Of a stretch of DNA of 64,000 bases, positions 56,074-64,000 are shown one piece after another. A program made the translations under genes and the position numbers. The DNA is from Alphaproteobacteria bacterium (GTDB lineage Bacteria > Pseudomonadota > Alphaproteobacteria > Ferrovibrionales > Ferrovibrionaceae), in NCBI GenBank assembly GCA_017307375.1, contig JAFKFH010000004.1:620001-684000 (forward strand), given 5' to 3'. The notes under the pieces are model-generated. The model saw nothing but the letters and a program-made list of their open reading frames with translations. It was not told the DNA's origin and did no database searches. Position 1 is the stretch's first letter. Each line of letters begins with the position of its first letter.

Positions 56074-57972
56074 TCAGAAGTCGATCTGGATCCCCAGCTC
56101 GATCGAGCGCGAGGCCGGCGCCCCGACATATTCGGCGACCGGCCGCCCGCGGCTGTGCAGCCAGCGGAACGGCCGGCGATACCAGCGCCAGCCCCGTTCC
56201 GGCGCGGCGCGCAGACCTTCCCGGCCGAAGATGTAGACGAGGTCGCCGGCATCACGCCACAACGCGTAGGGGCCGGCGGCCTCGACCAGTGCCTTCAGGT
56301 CGGGGGTCTCCATGAAGCCGTGGCGGGCGATCAGCTGGTGGATGCCGCGGCCCTTGGGCAGCAGTGTCAGCCGCTCGGCCTCGGGGACCCGCGGCCGGTC
56401 GTCGGTGACCAGGCTGAGGATGATCGTCGGCATGTACAGCGAATCGGTCAGCTGCATCTGCTTGAGCAGCGCCGGCGGCACCATCTCGGGCAACGGCAGA
56501 TGGCTGACATAAAGCGCCGGCTTGTCGATCCGGTGCAGGTCGGCGCGTTCGCCGACGCTGTCCGCGAACAGCCCGATCGGCATGTCCAGCCGCTCGGCCC
56601 GGTCGTTCAATTCGCGGCTGCCGGCGCGCCAGGCCGCCATCAGCCACCCCAGCCCGATCGCGATGCACAACGGCACCCAGCCACCGACATGGATCTTCGG
56701 TAACGTCGACAGGAAGAAGGCACCGTCGAAGACGCCGAGGAACCCGACCAGCGCCAGCGCCCCGGCCGGATGCCAGTTCCACACCCGGGTGAGGACGAAG
56801 AAGAAGGCGACCGTCGTGATCACCATCGTCGCCGCCACCGCGAAGCCGTAGGCGGCGGCCAGCCGGCTGGACGACCCAAAGCCGATGACCATCATGACGC
56901 AGGCGATCATCAGCAGCCAGTTGACCGTCGGCAGGTAGACCTGGCCCTGCGCCTTGTCGGACGTCTGCACGATCCTGAGCGGCGGCAGGTAGCCGAGCTG
57001 GATCGCCTGGCGGGTCAGCGAGAATGCGCCGGAGACCAAGGCCTGCGACGCGATGATCGTGGCGAGGGTCGCCAGCACGACCATCGGCAGGACGAAGCCA
57101 GGCGGGACCAGCGCGTAGAACGGGCTGATCCCGGGCAGGGGGCCATCGAGCAGCAGGGCACCCTGGCCGAAATAGTTCAGCACCAGCCCGCCCAGCGCCA
57201 CACCGTACCAGGCCAGCCGGATCGGCCCGCGCCCGAAATGGCCCATGTCGGCGTAGAGCGCCTCGCCGCCGGTCACGGCCAGCAGGACCGAACCGAGCAG
57301 CAGGAAGGTCCGCCAGCCCAGTTCATCGATCACGGCGATGCCGTAGAGCGGATTCACCGCGGCCAGGATTTCGGGCGCCTGGATGATGCCGCGCAGGCCC
57401 AGCCCGGCCAGCACGACGAACCACAGCAGCATGACCGGCCCGAAGATGGCGCCGATCCGGGCGGTGCCGAAGCGCTGCATGACGAAGAACGCGACGAGGA
57501 TCAGGCAGGTCAGCGGCACCACGGCCTCGCCGGCCTCCGGCATCGCGACCTCGAGCCCTTCGATCGCGGATATCACCGACAATGCCGGGGTGATCGCCCC
57601 GTCGGCGTAGAGCAGCGCGGCCGCTGCGGCGACCATCAGGCCGAGGGCGAAGTTCTCCCGCCGCCCCAGCGCGCGCGCCCGGGCGCGCAGCAGCCCCAGC
57701 ATGGCGAAGATGCCCCCTTCGCCCTGGTTGTCCGCCCGCATGATGAACACAAGGTATTTGAGGCTGACGACCAGCATCAGCGACCAGAAGACCAGCGAGA
57801 CCACGCCGAGAACATTGCCGCGGCTGACGGTGAGGCCGTGCACGGAATGGAAACATTCGGCCAGGGTGTAGAGTGGACTGGTGCCGATATCGCCGAACAC
57901 GACGCCCAGCGCGCCGAGCGCCAGCAAGGCCGTGCGCCGGGGGCCGCCCTGCCCCGGCTTCGTCATACTCAT
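56074..57972 (-). CDS. kup: Low-affinity potassium transporter Kup
   Basis: 632 residues: about 12 membrane helices then a cytosolic C-terminal domain. Family start LGALGVVFGDIGTSPLYTL, then GEGGIFAMLGLLR, LYADGAITPALSVISAIEGLEV and GGEALYADMGHFGRGPI. It imports K+ with protons. The ATG at 57972 (or 57966) precedes the first family residues; an upstream ORF extension to 58062 overlaps the next gene and is rejected. Confidence 0.93.
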   Translation of the reverse strand: MSMTKPGQGGPRRTALLALGALGVVFGDIGTSPLYTLAECFHSVHGLTVSRGNVLGVVSLVFWSLMLVVSLKYLVFIMRADNQGEGGIFAMLGLLRARARALGRRENFALGLMVAAAAALLYADGAITPALSVISAIEGLEVAMPEAGEAVVPLTCLILVAFFVMQRFGTARIGAIFGPVMLLWFVVLAGLGLRGIIQAPEILAAVNPLYGIAVIDELGWRTFLLLGSVLLAVTGGEALYADMGHFGRGPIRLAWYGVALGGLVLNYFGQGALLLDGPLPGISPFYALVPPGFVLPMVVLATLATIIASQALVSGAFSLTRQAIQLGYLPPLRIVQTSDKAQGQVYLPTVNWLLMIACVMMVIGFGSSSRLAAAYGFAVAATMVITTVAFFFVLTRVWNWHPAGALALVGFLGVFDGAFFLSTLPKIHVGGWVPLCIAIGLGWLMAAWRAGSRELNDRAERLDMPIGLFADSVGERADLHRIDKPALYVSHLPLPEMVPPALLKQMQLTDSLYMPTIILSLVTDDRPRVPEAERLTLLPKGRGIHQLIARHGFMETPDLKALVEAAGPYALWRDAGDLVYIFGREGLRAAPERGWRWYRRPFRWLHSRGRPVAEYVGAPASRSIELGIQIDF

Positions 57973-58016
57973 TCCCGCGATCCCCCACCAGCCATGCGGG
58001 GCGCAGTGTGGCGCAA

Positions 58017-58049
58017 GCCGGACACGACGCCAAGGGCGCCGTGTCCGGC
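58017..58049 (-). terminator. Strong hairpin between the small secreted protein gene and kup
   Basis: GCCGGACAC (58017-58025) and GTGTCCGGC (58041-58049) pair perfectly, and the stem continues inward with one mismatch to a 3-nt loop. Only two T residues follow on the minus strand, so it may be a terminator or a kup leader structure. Confidence 0.5.
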
Positions 58050-58058
58050 CTGGCCGGA

Positions 58059-58346
58059 TCAACCCTTGACGGCGGTGTCGAGCTGCTTCAGCGCGCTATC
58101 GACCTGATCGGCGGTGCAGCCCGAGCCGTTGGCGACGCGGCCGCGCAGCGCGCGGCGCTTGACGCTGCTGCCCAGCACGTCGCGGATCGCGGCGTCGTTC
58201 ATGCCATCGGCCTTCATCTTGTCGTGCAGTGTGGCCGACAGGGTCGAGGCGTCGCACTTGCCCTGGGCAAGGGCTTCGCTGGCGAAGGTCAGGGCGATGG
58301 CGGCGGCGGCAAGAAGGCCCGCGGCGATCAGGACGGGACGGCGCAT
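58059..58346 (-). CDS. Small secreted protein of unknown function
   Basis: 95 residues with a clear signal peptide ending at EALA (about residue 27), leaving a basic mature domain of about 68 residues with two Cys (GKCDAS and GSGCTAD) that could form one disulfide. AAGGA precedes the ATG. No family recognised. It is followed by a strong hairpin, so it is probably a single-gene unit. Confidence 0.7.
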   Translation of the reverse strand: MRRPVLIAAGLLAAAAIALTFASEALAQGKCDASTLSATLHDKMKADGMNDAAIRDVLGSSVKRRALRGRVANGSGCTADQVDSALKQLDTAVKG

Positions 58347-58497
58347 GCGAGAAATTCCTTGTGGCGTTGTCGATGGGATGACCCTTAAGGGCCGCCCCGC
58401 CCCAGCCGCAAGGCCTCAGGCGGATTATGCCCCAAACGGGGTAGAGGGCTAGACGACGCCGTCTTTCGCCTGCCGTCATCTCGGGTATGCTCAGAGC

Positions 58498-60900
58498 ATG
58501 GCTGTATCGGCAAATCTGATTCGCGGTCCGCAACTGGCCGCTGCCGCCGCGATCCTGGCGGCGCTTGGGCTGTTTGCCGCCGTGGCCCTGCTGATGCGGG
58601 ACGAACCTGCCCTGCCCGAGGCGCGACCGCAGGGCGGCGTGCTCGACCTGAGCGACTGGAACGTCGCCGACGAACCGCTCAGGCCGCTCGGCGCCGGCTG
58701 GCAGTTCTATTGGAACGTCCTGCTGCCACCGGCCGAATTCGAAGGGCCGGAGGTACCACCGGGCAGCATCCCGGTCGACTTGCCGGCCGCCTGGCAGTCA
58801 CCGGAGGACGACCGAACCGGCCGCGCGGGGCGCGGTGTAGCCACCTACCACCTGCGCATCGAACTGCCGGATCGCCATCCGCCGCTCGCCATCCGGCTGC
58901 CGACCACCTACAGCGCCTCGATCCTCTGGGGCAACGGCCTGCCGCTGATCGTCAACGGTCAGCCCGGCCGCGGATTCGCGCTCGAGCGGCGCATCATCCA
59001 GGATCGCATCGCCGTGCTGCCCGAGCGCTGGAGCGGCGGACCTCTCGATCTCGTGCTGCAGGTATCGAACCACATGGTGCTGAGCGGTGGCCCGACGCGG
59101 AAACCCGCGATCGGTACGCCAGACGCGCTCTACCAGCAATTCGGCCGCCAGGTGGCCCGCGACCTGTTCGTGGTCGGCGCCTGCGTCGTCGTCGGGCTGT
59201 TCTTCCTGGTGCTGTTCGCAACCCGGCCCCAGGAACGCGGCTTTGCCTGGTTTGCCGCCTTCAATCTGTCGGTCAGCGTGATCTATGCGCATCTGTCCGA
59301 TGTGCCGCTGCTGTTCGCCCCGGACCTGCTGGCAGCGACCCCCAATGCCTACCTGATACTGATGCTGGTGGCCGCGCCGATCGGGGCGGGCCTCTTCCTC
59401 CTGGTCCTGCAGGCCCTCTATCCCGGGGAAATTTCGCTCCGGATCGTGCTGGCGGCCTGCGCCCTGCTGCTGGCCTATCCCGTTGTTCTGACGTTCGGCA
59501 GGGTACTGGCGCCCGACATGCTGTCGCCCTACTGGGAAGACGTGCGCAGCGTCAGCCACGCCGTCGTGCTGGCCTGCCTGGCCTACGGAATTGCCGGCGT
59601 CACGGTCGCGGCCTTCCGCCGCCGCCGCGGCGCCATCGCCGCCACCGCCGCCGTCCTGATCTTTGCTGCTGCCTCGCTGCACGACCTGTCGGCGGTCCAA
59701 TCGGGCGCCACCGCAACGCCGCTGATCGGTGCCGGCCTGCTGATCCTGGTTTTCGCCTATGCGACGATCCTGGGCGGCAGGCTCAATGCGGCCATTACCG
59801 ACGCGGAAGCCTTGTCGGCGGATCTGCGCCTCCTCAACCTGACCCTCGAGCGCAAGGTGGCGGACCGTACCGCGGATCTGGAGCAGGCGGCGCGCCGGGC
59901 CGAGGCGGCCGACCGGGCCAAGTCGCTGTTTCTTACCGCCGCCAACCACGACCTGCGCCAGCCGCTGCACGCCATGGCGCTGATCATCGGCGCGCTGCAA
60001 GGGCGGCTGCAGGAACCGAGCCTGCGCGAGATGGTGGCAACGCTGCAGACCTGCCTGGCCGGCACCCGCCGCCTCCTGGCCGGCATGCTCGACGCGGCCC
60101 GCCTCGATGCCGGCGCCGTCCGGCCGGAACGTGCCGTCTGCGACCTCGCCGCTATCGTCGACCAGGCCGTTGCCGAACTGGAGCCGTTCGCCGCGGAACG
60201 CGGCGTGCAACTGGCCCGGGTCAATATCGGGCATTCGGTACTGGCCGATCCGGCCATGCTCGCCCGTGTCCTGGCCAACCTGATCGGCAATGCGATCAAA
60301 TATGCGCCCGGCGGTCGCGTCCTGGTCGGATGCCGGCGGCGTGGTGCCGGGTTGCGGCTGGAAGTCCGCGACAACGGCATCGGCATCCCGCCGGCCGACC
60401 ACGACCGGATCTTCGCCGAGTTTCACCAGGGCGATCCCGCCCCCCGTCATGTCCGGGAGGGGCTCGGTCTCGGCCTGTCGATCACGCGGCGCTTCGCCCG
60501 GCTGATGGGCACCGACATCGCCGTTCGTTCGGCCCCGGGTCGTGGCTCGTGCTTCTCGCTCGACTTGCCCCTTGCGCCCGCGCCCGCCCGCGCCTCCGAC
60601 GACGACCTCGCCGGGCTGCGCGTCATGGTCGTCGCGACCGACGCCGCCGCGATCGACGCCCTGCTCGTCGGCTGGGGATGCATTCCCGACAGCGAGCGGC
60701 CCGACATCCTGCTTGCCGATACCCCGGCAACCGTTGCCGAGATTCGCCAGCGCTGCGGAAGGGACCTGCCGGCGGCACTGATCGGCACCGCTGCCGATGC
60801 CGGGACCGGTCTGGCCACCCTGCGGCGGCCTTTCCAACCCGGCAATCTCGCCAGCCTCGTCCGCCACCTGGCGCGGCAGAACCGGACGCTTGCGGCATGA
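58498..60900 (+). CDS. 7TM-DISM sensor histidine kinase with pseudo-receiver
   Basis: 800 residues. N-terminal membrane segment (11-33), an extracytoplasmic jelly-roll domain to about 200 (DISMED type, often carbohydrate-binding), seven membrane helices (about 215-415), a coiled coil, HisKA with His484 in AANHDLRQPLHAMAL, and HATPase with ANLIGNAIKYAPGG, VRDNGIGIP and GLGLGLSITRRFARLMG. The C-terminus (about 700-790) is a receiver-like fold without the usual acidic pair (VMVVATDAAA). A TATGCT box ends 6 nt before the ATG. Its partner is the LuxR-type regulator downstream. Confidence 0.88.
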   Translation: MAVSANLIRGPQLAAAAAILAALGLFAAVALLMRDEPALPEARPQGGVLDLSDWNVADEPLRPLGAGWQFYWNVLLPPAEFEGPEVPPGSIPVDLPAAWQSPEDDRTGRAGRGVATYHLRIELPDRHPPLAIRLPTTYSASILWGNGLPLIVNGQPGRGFALERRIIQDRIAVLPERWSGGPLDLVLQVSNHMVLSGGPTRKPAIGTPDALYQQFGRQVARDLFVVGACVVVGLFFLVLFATRPQERGFAWFAAFNLSVSVIYAHLSDVPLLFAPDLLAATPNAYLILMLVAAPIGAGLFLLVLQALYPGEISLRIVLAACALLLAYPVVLTFGRVLAPDMLSPYWEDVRSVSHAVVLACLAYGIAGVTVAAFRRRRGAIAATAAVLIFAAASLHDLSAVQSGATATPLIGAGLLILVFAYATILGGRLNAAITDAEALSADLRLLNLTLERKVADRTADLEQAARRAEAADRAKSLFLTAANHDLRQPLHAMALIIGALQGRLQEPSLREMVATLQTCLAGTRRLLAGMLDAARLDAGAVRPERAVCDLAAIVDQAVAELEPFAAERGVQLARVNIGHSVLADPAMLARVLANLIGNAIKYAPGGRVLVGCRRRGAGLRLEVRDNGIGIPPADHDRIFAEFHQGDPAPRHVREGLGLGLSITRRFARLMGTDIAVRSAPGRGSCFSLDLPLAPAPARASDDDLAGLRVMVVATDAAAIDALLVGWGCIPDSERPDILLADTPATVAEIRQRCGRDLPAALIGTAADAGTGLATLRRPFQPGNLASLVRHLARQNRTLAA

Positions 60901-61535
60901 AAATCCTGATCGCCGACGATCATCCGCTGGTCATCGCCGGGCTGCGGGGCCAGGTCGCCCTGCTCGACGCCGCGGCCGAGACGCTGGTCGCGCGCTCGTT
61001 GTGGGAAGTGTGCGAACTGATCTCGGTGCATCCCGACCTCGCCCTCGTCCTGCTCGATTTCCGCATGCCCGGCATGGAGGGGGTAGCCAGCGTGCGCCGC
61101 GTCGTCGACCTTGTGCCGACGGCGCCGGTCGTCGTGGTCTCCGCCCATCACGGCGCGACCTTCCCCGCCGACCTCGCCGCTGCGGGCGCCGCCGGGCTGA
61201 TCCCGAAGAATGTCAGCGAGCCGGTCGTGGTCGCCGCGCTGCGCCAGGTCCTTGCCGGACAGCGCTATTTTCCGGCGGCGCTGTTCGCCATGAAGGTGGC
61301 GGCCGAGGAAGACGCCGCGCCGGGCGACGAATTGCCGCTTGCCACCCGGCTGGCCACGCTGACACCGCGTGAACGCGAGGTGCTCGACCATCTGGCGACC
61401 GGGCTGTCGAACAAGGGGATCGCCCGGCTGGTCGGCTGTTCGGACGCTACGGTCAAGGTCCATGTCAAGGCGATCCTGAAGAAACTGGATGCCCCAAGCC
61501 GCGCGGTCGTCGCGGCGATGGTCAAGGCGGTCTAA
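60897..61535 (+). CDS. NarL/LuxR-type response regulator
   Basis: 212 residues: receiver with IADDHPLV, acceptor Asp in LVLLDFRMPGMEG and Lys in LIPKNVSE, then a LuxR HTH (LTPREREVLDHLATGLSNKGIARLVGCSDATVKVHVKAILKKL). The ATG overlaps the kinase stop (ATGA), so this is a cognate pair. Targets unknown. Confidence 0.93.
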   Translation: MKILIADDHPLVIAGLRGQVALLDAAAETLVARSLWEVCELISVHPDLALVLLDFRMPGMEGVASVRRVVDLVPTAPVVVVSAHHGATFPADLAAAGAAGLIPKNVSEPVVVAALRQVLAGQRYFPAALFAMKVAAEEDAAPGDELPLATRLATLTPREREVLDHLATGLSNKGIARLVGCSDATVKVHVKAILKKLDAPSRAVVAAMVKAV

Positions 61536-61619
61536 CCCCAGATCTACCCAGAATGGCCGATGGCGCGCGGCCGTCGCCCCGGCCAGGATCCGCCTGTCAA
61601 GAACGTCAGGGTGGATATC

Positions 61620-62153
61620 ATGCTACGTCACGTCGCCATCATCGGCCTGCTCGGCCTTGGCGGTTGCGTCGGCGCCGTCGCCGAGGGCGCCAATATCGCC
61701 AAGGACAAGGCGACGATCAGCGCCAACTACGACGCTGCCCGCGCCGGCAATGCCGAGGCGCAATACAAGGTCGGCGAAGCGCTGTGCTGTTCGGTCAACG
61801 AAAGCGAAGGCTTCTACGATACGCCGCGCTCGGTGGCCTGGCTGTGCCGTGCCGCCGCCCAGAATTACGGTCCCGCCGCCTACAAGCTTGGCGAGATCTA
61901 TGCCGGCGAAGTGGTCTCCGGCGCCCGTGTGATACGCCGCATCAGCCAGACGGTCGTCGGCAGCAGCACCAACAAGACAATCGCCTATGCCTGGCTGTCC
62001 CGCGCGTCGAGCCTCGGCGTCGCCGATGCCGGCAAGGCGGCGAGTGCGCTGTGGCCGAAGCTGTCGGCCGTGCAGCAATCCGATGCGCAGGCCATGGCGA
62101 CCGGCCGCAAACCGCTGCCCTGCGAATGGGAAACGGTCGTCGGCCGGTCGTAG
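61620..62153 (+). CDS. Lipoprotein with Sel1-like (TPR) repeats
   Basis: 177 residues. The signal peptide ends in a lipobox (GLGGC, Cys16), so it is lipid-anchored. Sel1-like helices follow: AARAGNAEAQYKVGEALC, SVAWLCRAAAQNYGPAAYKLGEIYAGE and AYAWLSRASSLGVADAGKAAS. Such proteins act as adaptors in the periplasm. The upstream in-frame ATG at 61560 would hide the signal peptide and is rejected. Partner unknown. Confidence 0.75.
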   Translation: MLRHVAIIGLLGLGGCVGAVAEGANIAKDKATISANYDAARAGNAEAQYKVGEALCCSVNESEGFYDTPRSVAWLCRAAAQNYGPAAYKLGEIYAGEVVSGARVIRRISQTVVGSSTNKTIAYAWLSRASSLGVADAGKAASALWPKLSAVQQSDAQAMATGRKPLPCEWETVVGRS

Positions 62154-62163
62154 CCGCCCTGGA

Positions 62164-62541
62164 TCAGCCGATCAGGCTGACATGGGCGGCGACCACGCGC
62201 CAGCCATCGGGTGTGCGCATCCATGTCTGGCTCTGCCGGCCGGTCTTCGGGCTGCCGTCGCGCTGAAACTCGGTATTCGCGGTCGCGAAATCGCGGCCGT
62301 AGGTGGTGATGACCGTATTCCAGATCCGGCGGGCCAGTCCCGCCGGCGAACGGCCGGCGCGGAAGGCCGCGATCTCGGCATAGCCGTAGAGATTCTCGCC
62401 CACGCCATAGCGCAGCGTGCGCGTATCGTTCCAGAACAACTCGTCGAGTACGGCGACGTCGTTCTCGACCAGCGCCTTTTCGTAGCGGGCGAAGGCCGCC
62501 TCGACCTCGGCCTTGACCTCGGGGATATCGATCTCAGGCAT
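62164..62541 (-). CDS. hpxZ: HpxZ-like SnoaL-fold protein (oxalurate catabolism)
   Basis: 125 residues of the SnoaL-like DUF3225 family: [45 protein letters not shown] and [10 protein letters not shown] with [21 protein letters not shown]. HpxZ is encoded with amidases of oxalurate or ureido-acid breakdown. The start overlaps the amidase stop by 8 nt, so the two are coupled. An upstream ATG at 62556 is possible. Confidence 0.82.
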   Translation of the reverse strand: MPEIDIPEVKAEVEAAFARYEKALVENDVAVLDELFWNDTRTLRYGVGENLYGYAEIAAFRAGRSPAGLARRIWNTVITTYGRDFATANTEFQRDGSPKTGRQSQTWMRTPDGWRVVAAHVSLIG

Positions 62542-63919
62542 GGGCGATCTCCGCAACCGGGGCGGCGCAGATGCCGCGGGTTTCGAGTTCGGCGGCGACG
62601 CGCAGCGCCCGGTCCTCGGCCCACGGCGCGGCGATGACCTGGACCCCGACGGGCAGGCCGCCGGCGGACTTCAGCGGCACCGCCACCACCGGCAGCCCGA
62701 TGAACGAGATCGGCTGGGTGAAGATGCCCAGCGAAGCGCGCACCGGCACCGTCTGGCCGTCGATCACCATCGTCTGCTGGTCGACGGCCGGAGCCGCGCA
62801 GGGCGTCGCCGGCGCCAGGATGATGTCGACCGCCGTGAACAGCTTGGCCACTTCGGCCTGGTACCAGCGCCGGAAGCGCTGGGCCTGCACATACCAAGTG
62901 GCCGGCGCCAGCGCATTGGCGAGGAAGCGATCGCGGGTTTCCGGGTCGAAATCGCCCGGCCGCGCCTTCAGCCGCGCCAAATGGAGGTTTGCCCCTTCGG
63001 CGGCGGTGATGACGAACGCGGCTGCCCGCGCGCGCGCGGCTTCCGGAATTTCGATCCGGGTCGTCGCCCCCAGCGCCGCGGCGACACGCGACACCGCGCC
63101 GAGCGCATCGGCATCGGCGCCGCGCGTGAAGTAGCCGTCGGCCACGGCGATGCGCAAGCCTTCGGCACCACGCGCAAGCAGACCGGAAACCGGTTCCGCC
63201 GGCCGTACCGTGCAGACCGGATCGTCGGCGTCCGGTCCCTGCATCGCGTCGTAGGCGGCGGCGAGATCGGCTGAGGACCGGGCGATCGGCCCGAGATGGT
63301 CGAGGCTGCCGACGAACATGAAGCTGCCGGCGCGGGTCAGCCGGCCGTAGGTCGGCTTCAGCCCGAAGCAGCCGCACAGCGCCGACGGCACCCGGATCGA
63401 GCCGTTGGTGTCCGACCCCAGCGCCAGCGGCACCATCCCCGCCGCCACCGCCGCGCCCGACCCGGACGACGACCCCCCGGTCATCCGCGAGGGATCGTGC
63501 GGGTTGCGGCAATGGCCGTAATGGGCGTTCCGGCCGCTGAAGTCATAGGCATACTCGCCCATCGCCAACGTGCCGACCAGCACGGCACCGGCCGCCTCCA
63601 GCCGGCGCACCAGCGCGCCGTCGCGGCCAGCCGGGGGCAGGTCACGATTGATCTTCGAGCCGGCCAGGGTCGGCAACCCGGCGACGTCGATAAGGTTCTT
63701 GACGGCAAAGGGCACGCCGGCCAGCGGGCCCACATCCTGGCCGGCGGCAATGGCGGCATCCAGGCGGTCGGCGCGGGCACGGGCGCGATCGGCCAGCGTG
63801 TCGACCACGGCATTGACGACCGGGTTGACCTCGGCGATCCGGCGCAGGGCATTCTCGGTGACGCTGCGGGCGCTGACCTCGCCGCGGCGGACGGCGCGGG
63901 CAATGGTGGTCGCCTTCAT
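62534..63919 (-). CDS. AtzE/HpxY-family amidohydrolase
   Basis: 461 residues of the amidase signature family. The Ser-cisSer-Lys triad is visible: Lys74 in [11 protein letters not shown], Ser150 in [15 protein letters not shown] and Ser174 in [13 protein letters not shown]. AtzE-like enzymes hydrolyse 1-carboxybiuret; the HpxY branch is tied to oxalurate. With HpxX-like and HpxZ-like partners on both sides, the oxalurate/ureide role is favoured. The start overlaps the upstream gene stop (ATGA). Confidence 0.88.
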   Translation of the reverse strand: MKATTIARAVRRGEVSARSVTENALRRIAEVNPVVNAVVDTLADRARARADRLDAAIAAGQDVGPLAGVPFAVKNLIDVAGLPTLAGSKINRDLPPAGRDGALVRRLEAAGAVLVGTLAMGEYAYDFSGRNAHYGHCRNPHDPSRMTGGSSSGSGAAVAAGMVPLALGSDTNGSIRVPSALCGCFGLKPTYGRLTRAGSFMFVGSLDHLGPIARSSADLAAAYDAMQGPDADDPVCTVRPAEPVSGLLARGAEGLRIAVADGYFTRGADADALGAVSRVAAALGATTRIEIPEAARARAAAFVITAAEGANLHLARLKARPGDFDPETRDRFLANALAPATWYVQAQRFRRWYQAEVAKLFTAVDIILAPATPCAAPAVDQQTMVIDGQTVPVRASLGIFTQPISFIGLPVVAVPLKSAGGLPVGVQVIAAPWAEDRALRVAAELETRGICAAPVAEIAHA

Positions 63920-64000
63920 GCCGTGAACACCGGGGCGGCTTCGACGTCGTCGGGCATCGGGAATTCGGCGACTTGGCGCGCAACGGCGGCCAGGCGCTCC
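63916..64000 (-). CDS. hpxX: AtzG/HpxX-like small subunit, C-terminal part (5' cut by window end)
   Basis: Only the last 27 residues are inside the window: ERLAAVARQVAEFPMPDDVE and then AAPVFTA. This matches the end of the small AtzG-like (DUF4089) proteins that pair with AtzE-type amidases. Its stop overlaps the amidase start as ATGA, as in atzG-atzE and hpxX-hpxY pairs. Confidence 0.7.
   Translation of the reverse strand, partial: ERLAAVARQVAEFPMPDDVEAAPVFTA

Overview
This is a 64 kb piece of a high-GC (by eye about two-thirds G+C) alphaproteobacterial chromosome. The strongest taxonomic signals are the dusB(nifR3)-ntrB-ntrC cluster, the ntrY-ntrX-dat-hfq-hflX cluster, a fused ispDF gene, LigD with the domain order phosphoesterase-ligase-polymerase, and sdhE-mfd divergent from recG. 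This suits a Rhodospirillales-like bacterium; the genus cannot be fixed from the sequence alone. I saw no rRNA, tRNA, CRISPR array, insertion sequence or prophage. Gene density is very high and many start and stop codons overlap (ATGA, GTGA, TGATG).

Layout. 1-4.5 kb: end of mazG, an inositol-monophosphatase family gene, then a TPP-riboswitch-controlled thiamine operon (thiE, thiD, HMP-type permease and binding protein). 4.5-9.8 kb: a c-di-GMP GGDEF/EAL protein, an ArsR-SRPBCC module with its own operator/promoter, a manganese transporter (mntH) with two Fur/Mur-type palindromes, and a GNAT. 9.9-14.3 kb: a non-homologous end-joining operon (ligD, ku, and a hemerythrin with a basic tail). 14.3-16.2 kb: an AT-rich methyltransferase-like gene and an aldo/keto reductase. 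16.2-28.6 kb: hflX, hfq, dat, ntrX, ntrY, then a metallo-beta-lactamase-fold gene and aroA, then ntrC, ntrB and dusB. 28.6-30.8 kb: ispDF-pgpA-cinA. 30.8-33.6 kb: an OmpR/EnvZ-type pair divergent from a Spy/CpxP-like periplasmic protein. 33.6-39.5 kb: a tightly coupled four-gene operon (sigma54 response regulator, degenerate hybrid kinase with intact receiver and HPt, GNAT, RimK-like ATP-grasp ligase). 39.4-48.5 kb: LysR regulator, MFS transporter, AMP-ligase and SDR, degenerate PleD-like protein, DsbA-like and DsbB proteins with a 51-residue DUF5993-type partner, fluoride channel with DUF190, CmcI-like protein. 48.5-58.3 kb: mfd, sdhE, recG, a trypsin-fold protein lacking its catalytic serine, kup and a small secreted protein. 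58.5-64 kb: a 7TM-DISM histidine kinase with its LuxR-type regulator, a Sel1-like lipoprotein, and an hpxXYZ-type (oxalurate) group cut by the window end.

Two themes stand out. First, several genes (IMPase, arsR, methyltransferase, ispDF, the sigma54 regulator, sdhE, recG) have a -35/-10 pair whose -10 box lies only 6-8 nt before the start codon, which predicts leaderless mRNAs. Second, the window is rich in signalling or enzyme proteins with altered key residues: a hybrid kinase without its histidine, a PleD-like protein without GGDEF, an NtrX without GAFTGA, a trypsin fold with Ser to Ala, and a metallo-beta-lactamase fold with His to Asn. The best candidate for an undescribed system is the 33.6-39.5 kb operon, in which a predicted amide-bond-forming ATP-grasp enzyme and an acetyltransferase are translationally coupled to a phosphorelay whose kinase core looks inactive.
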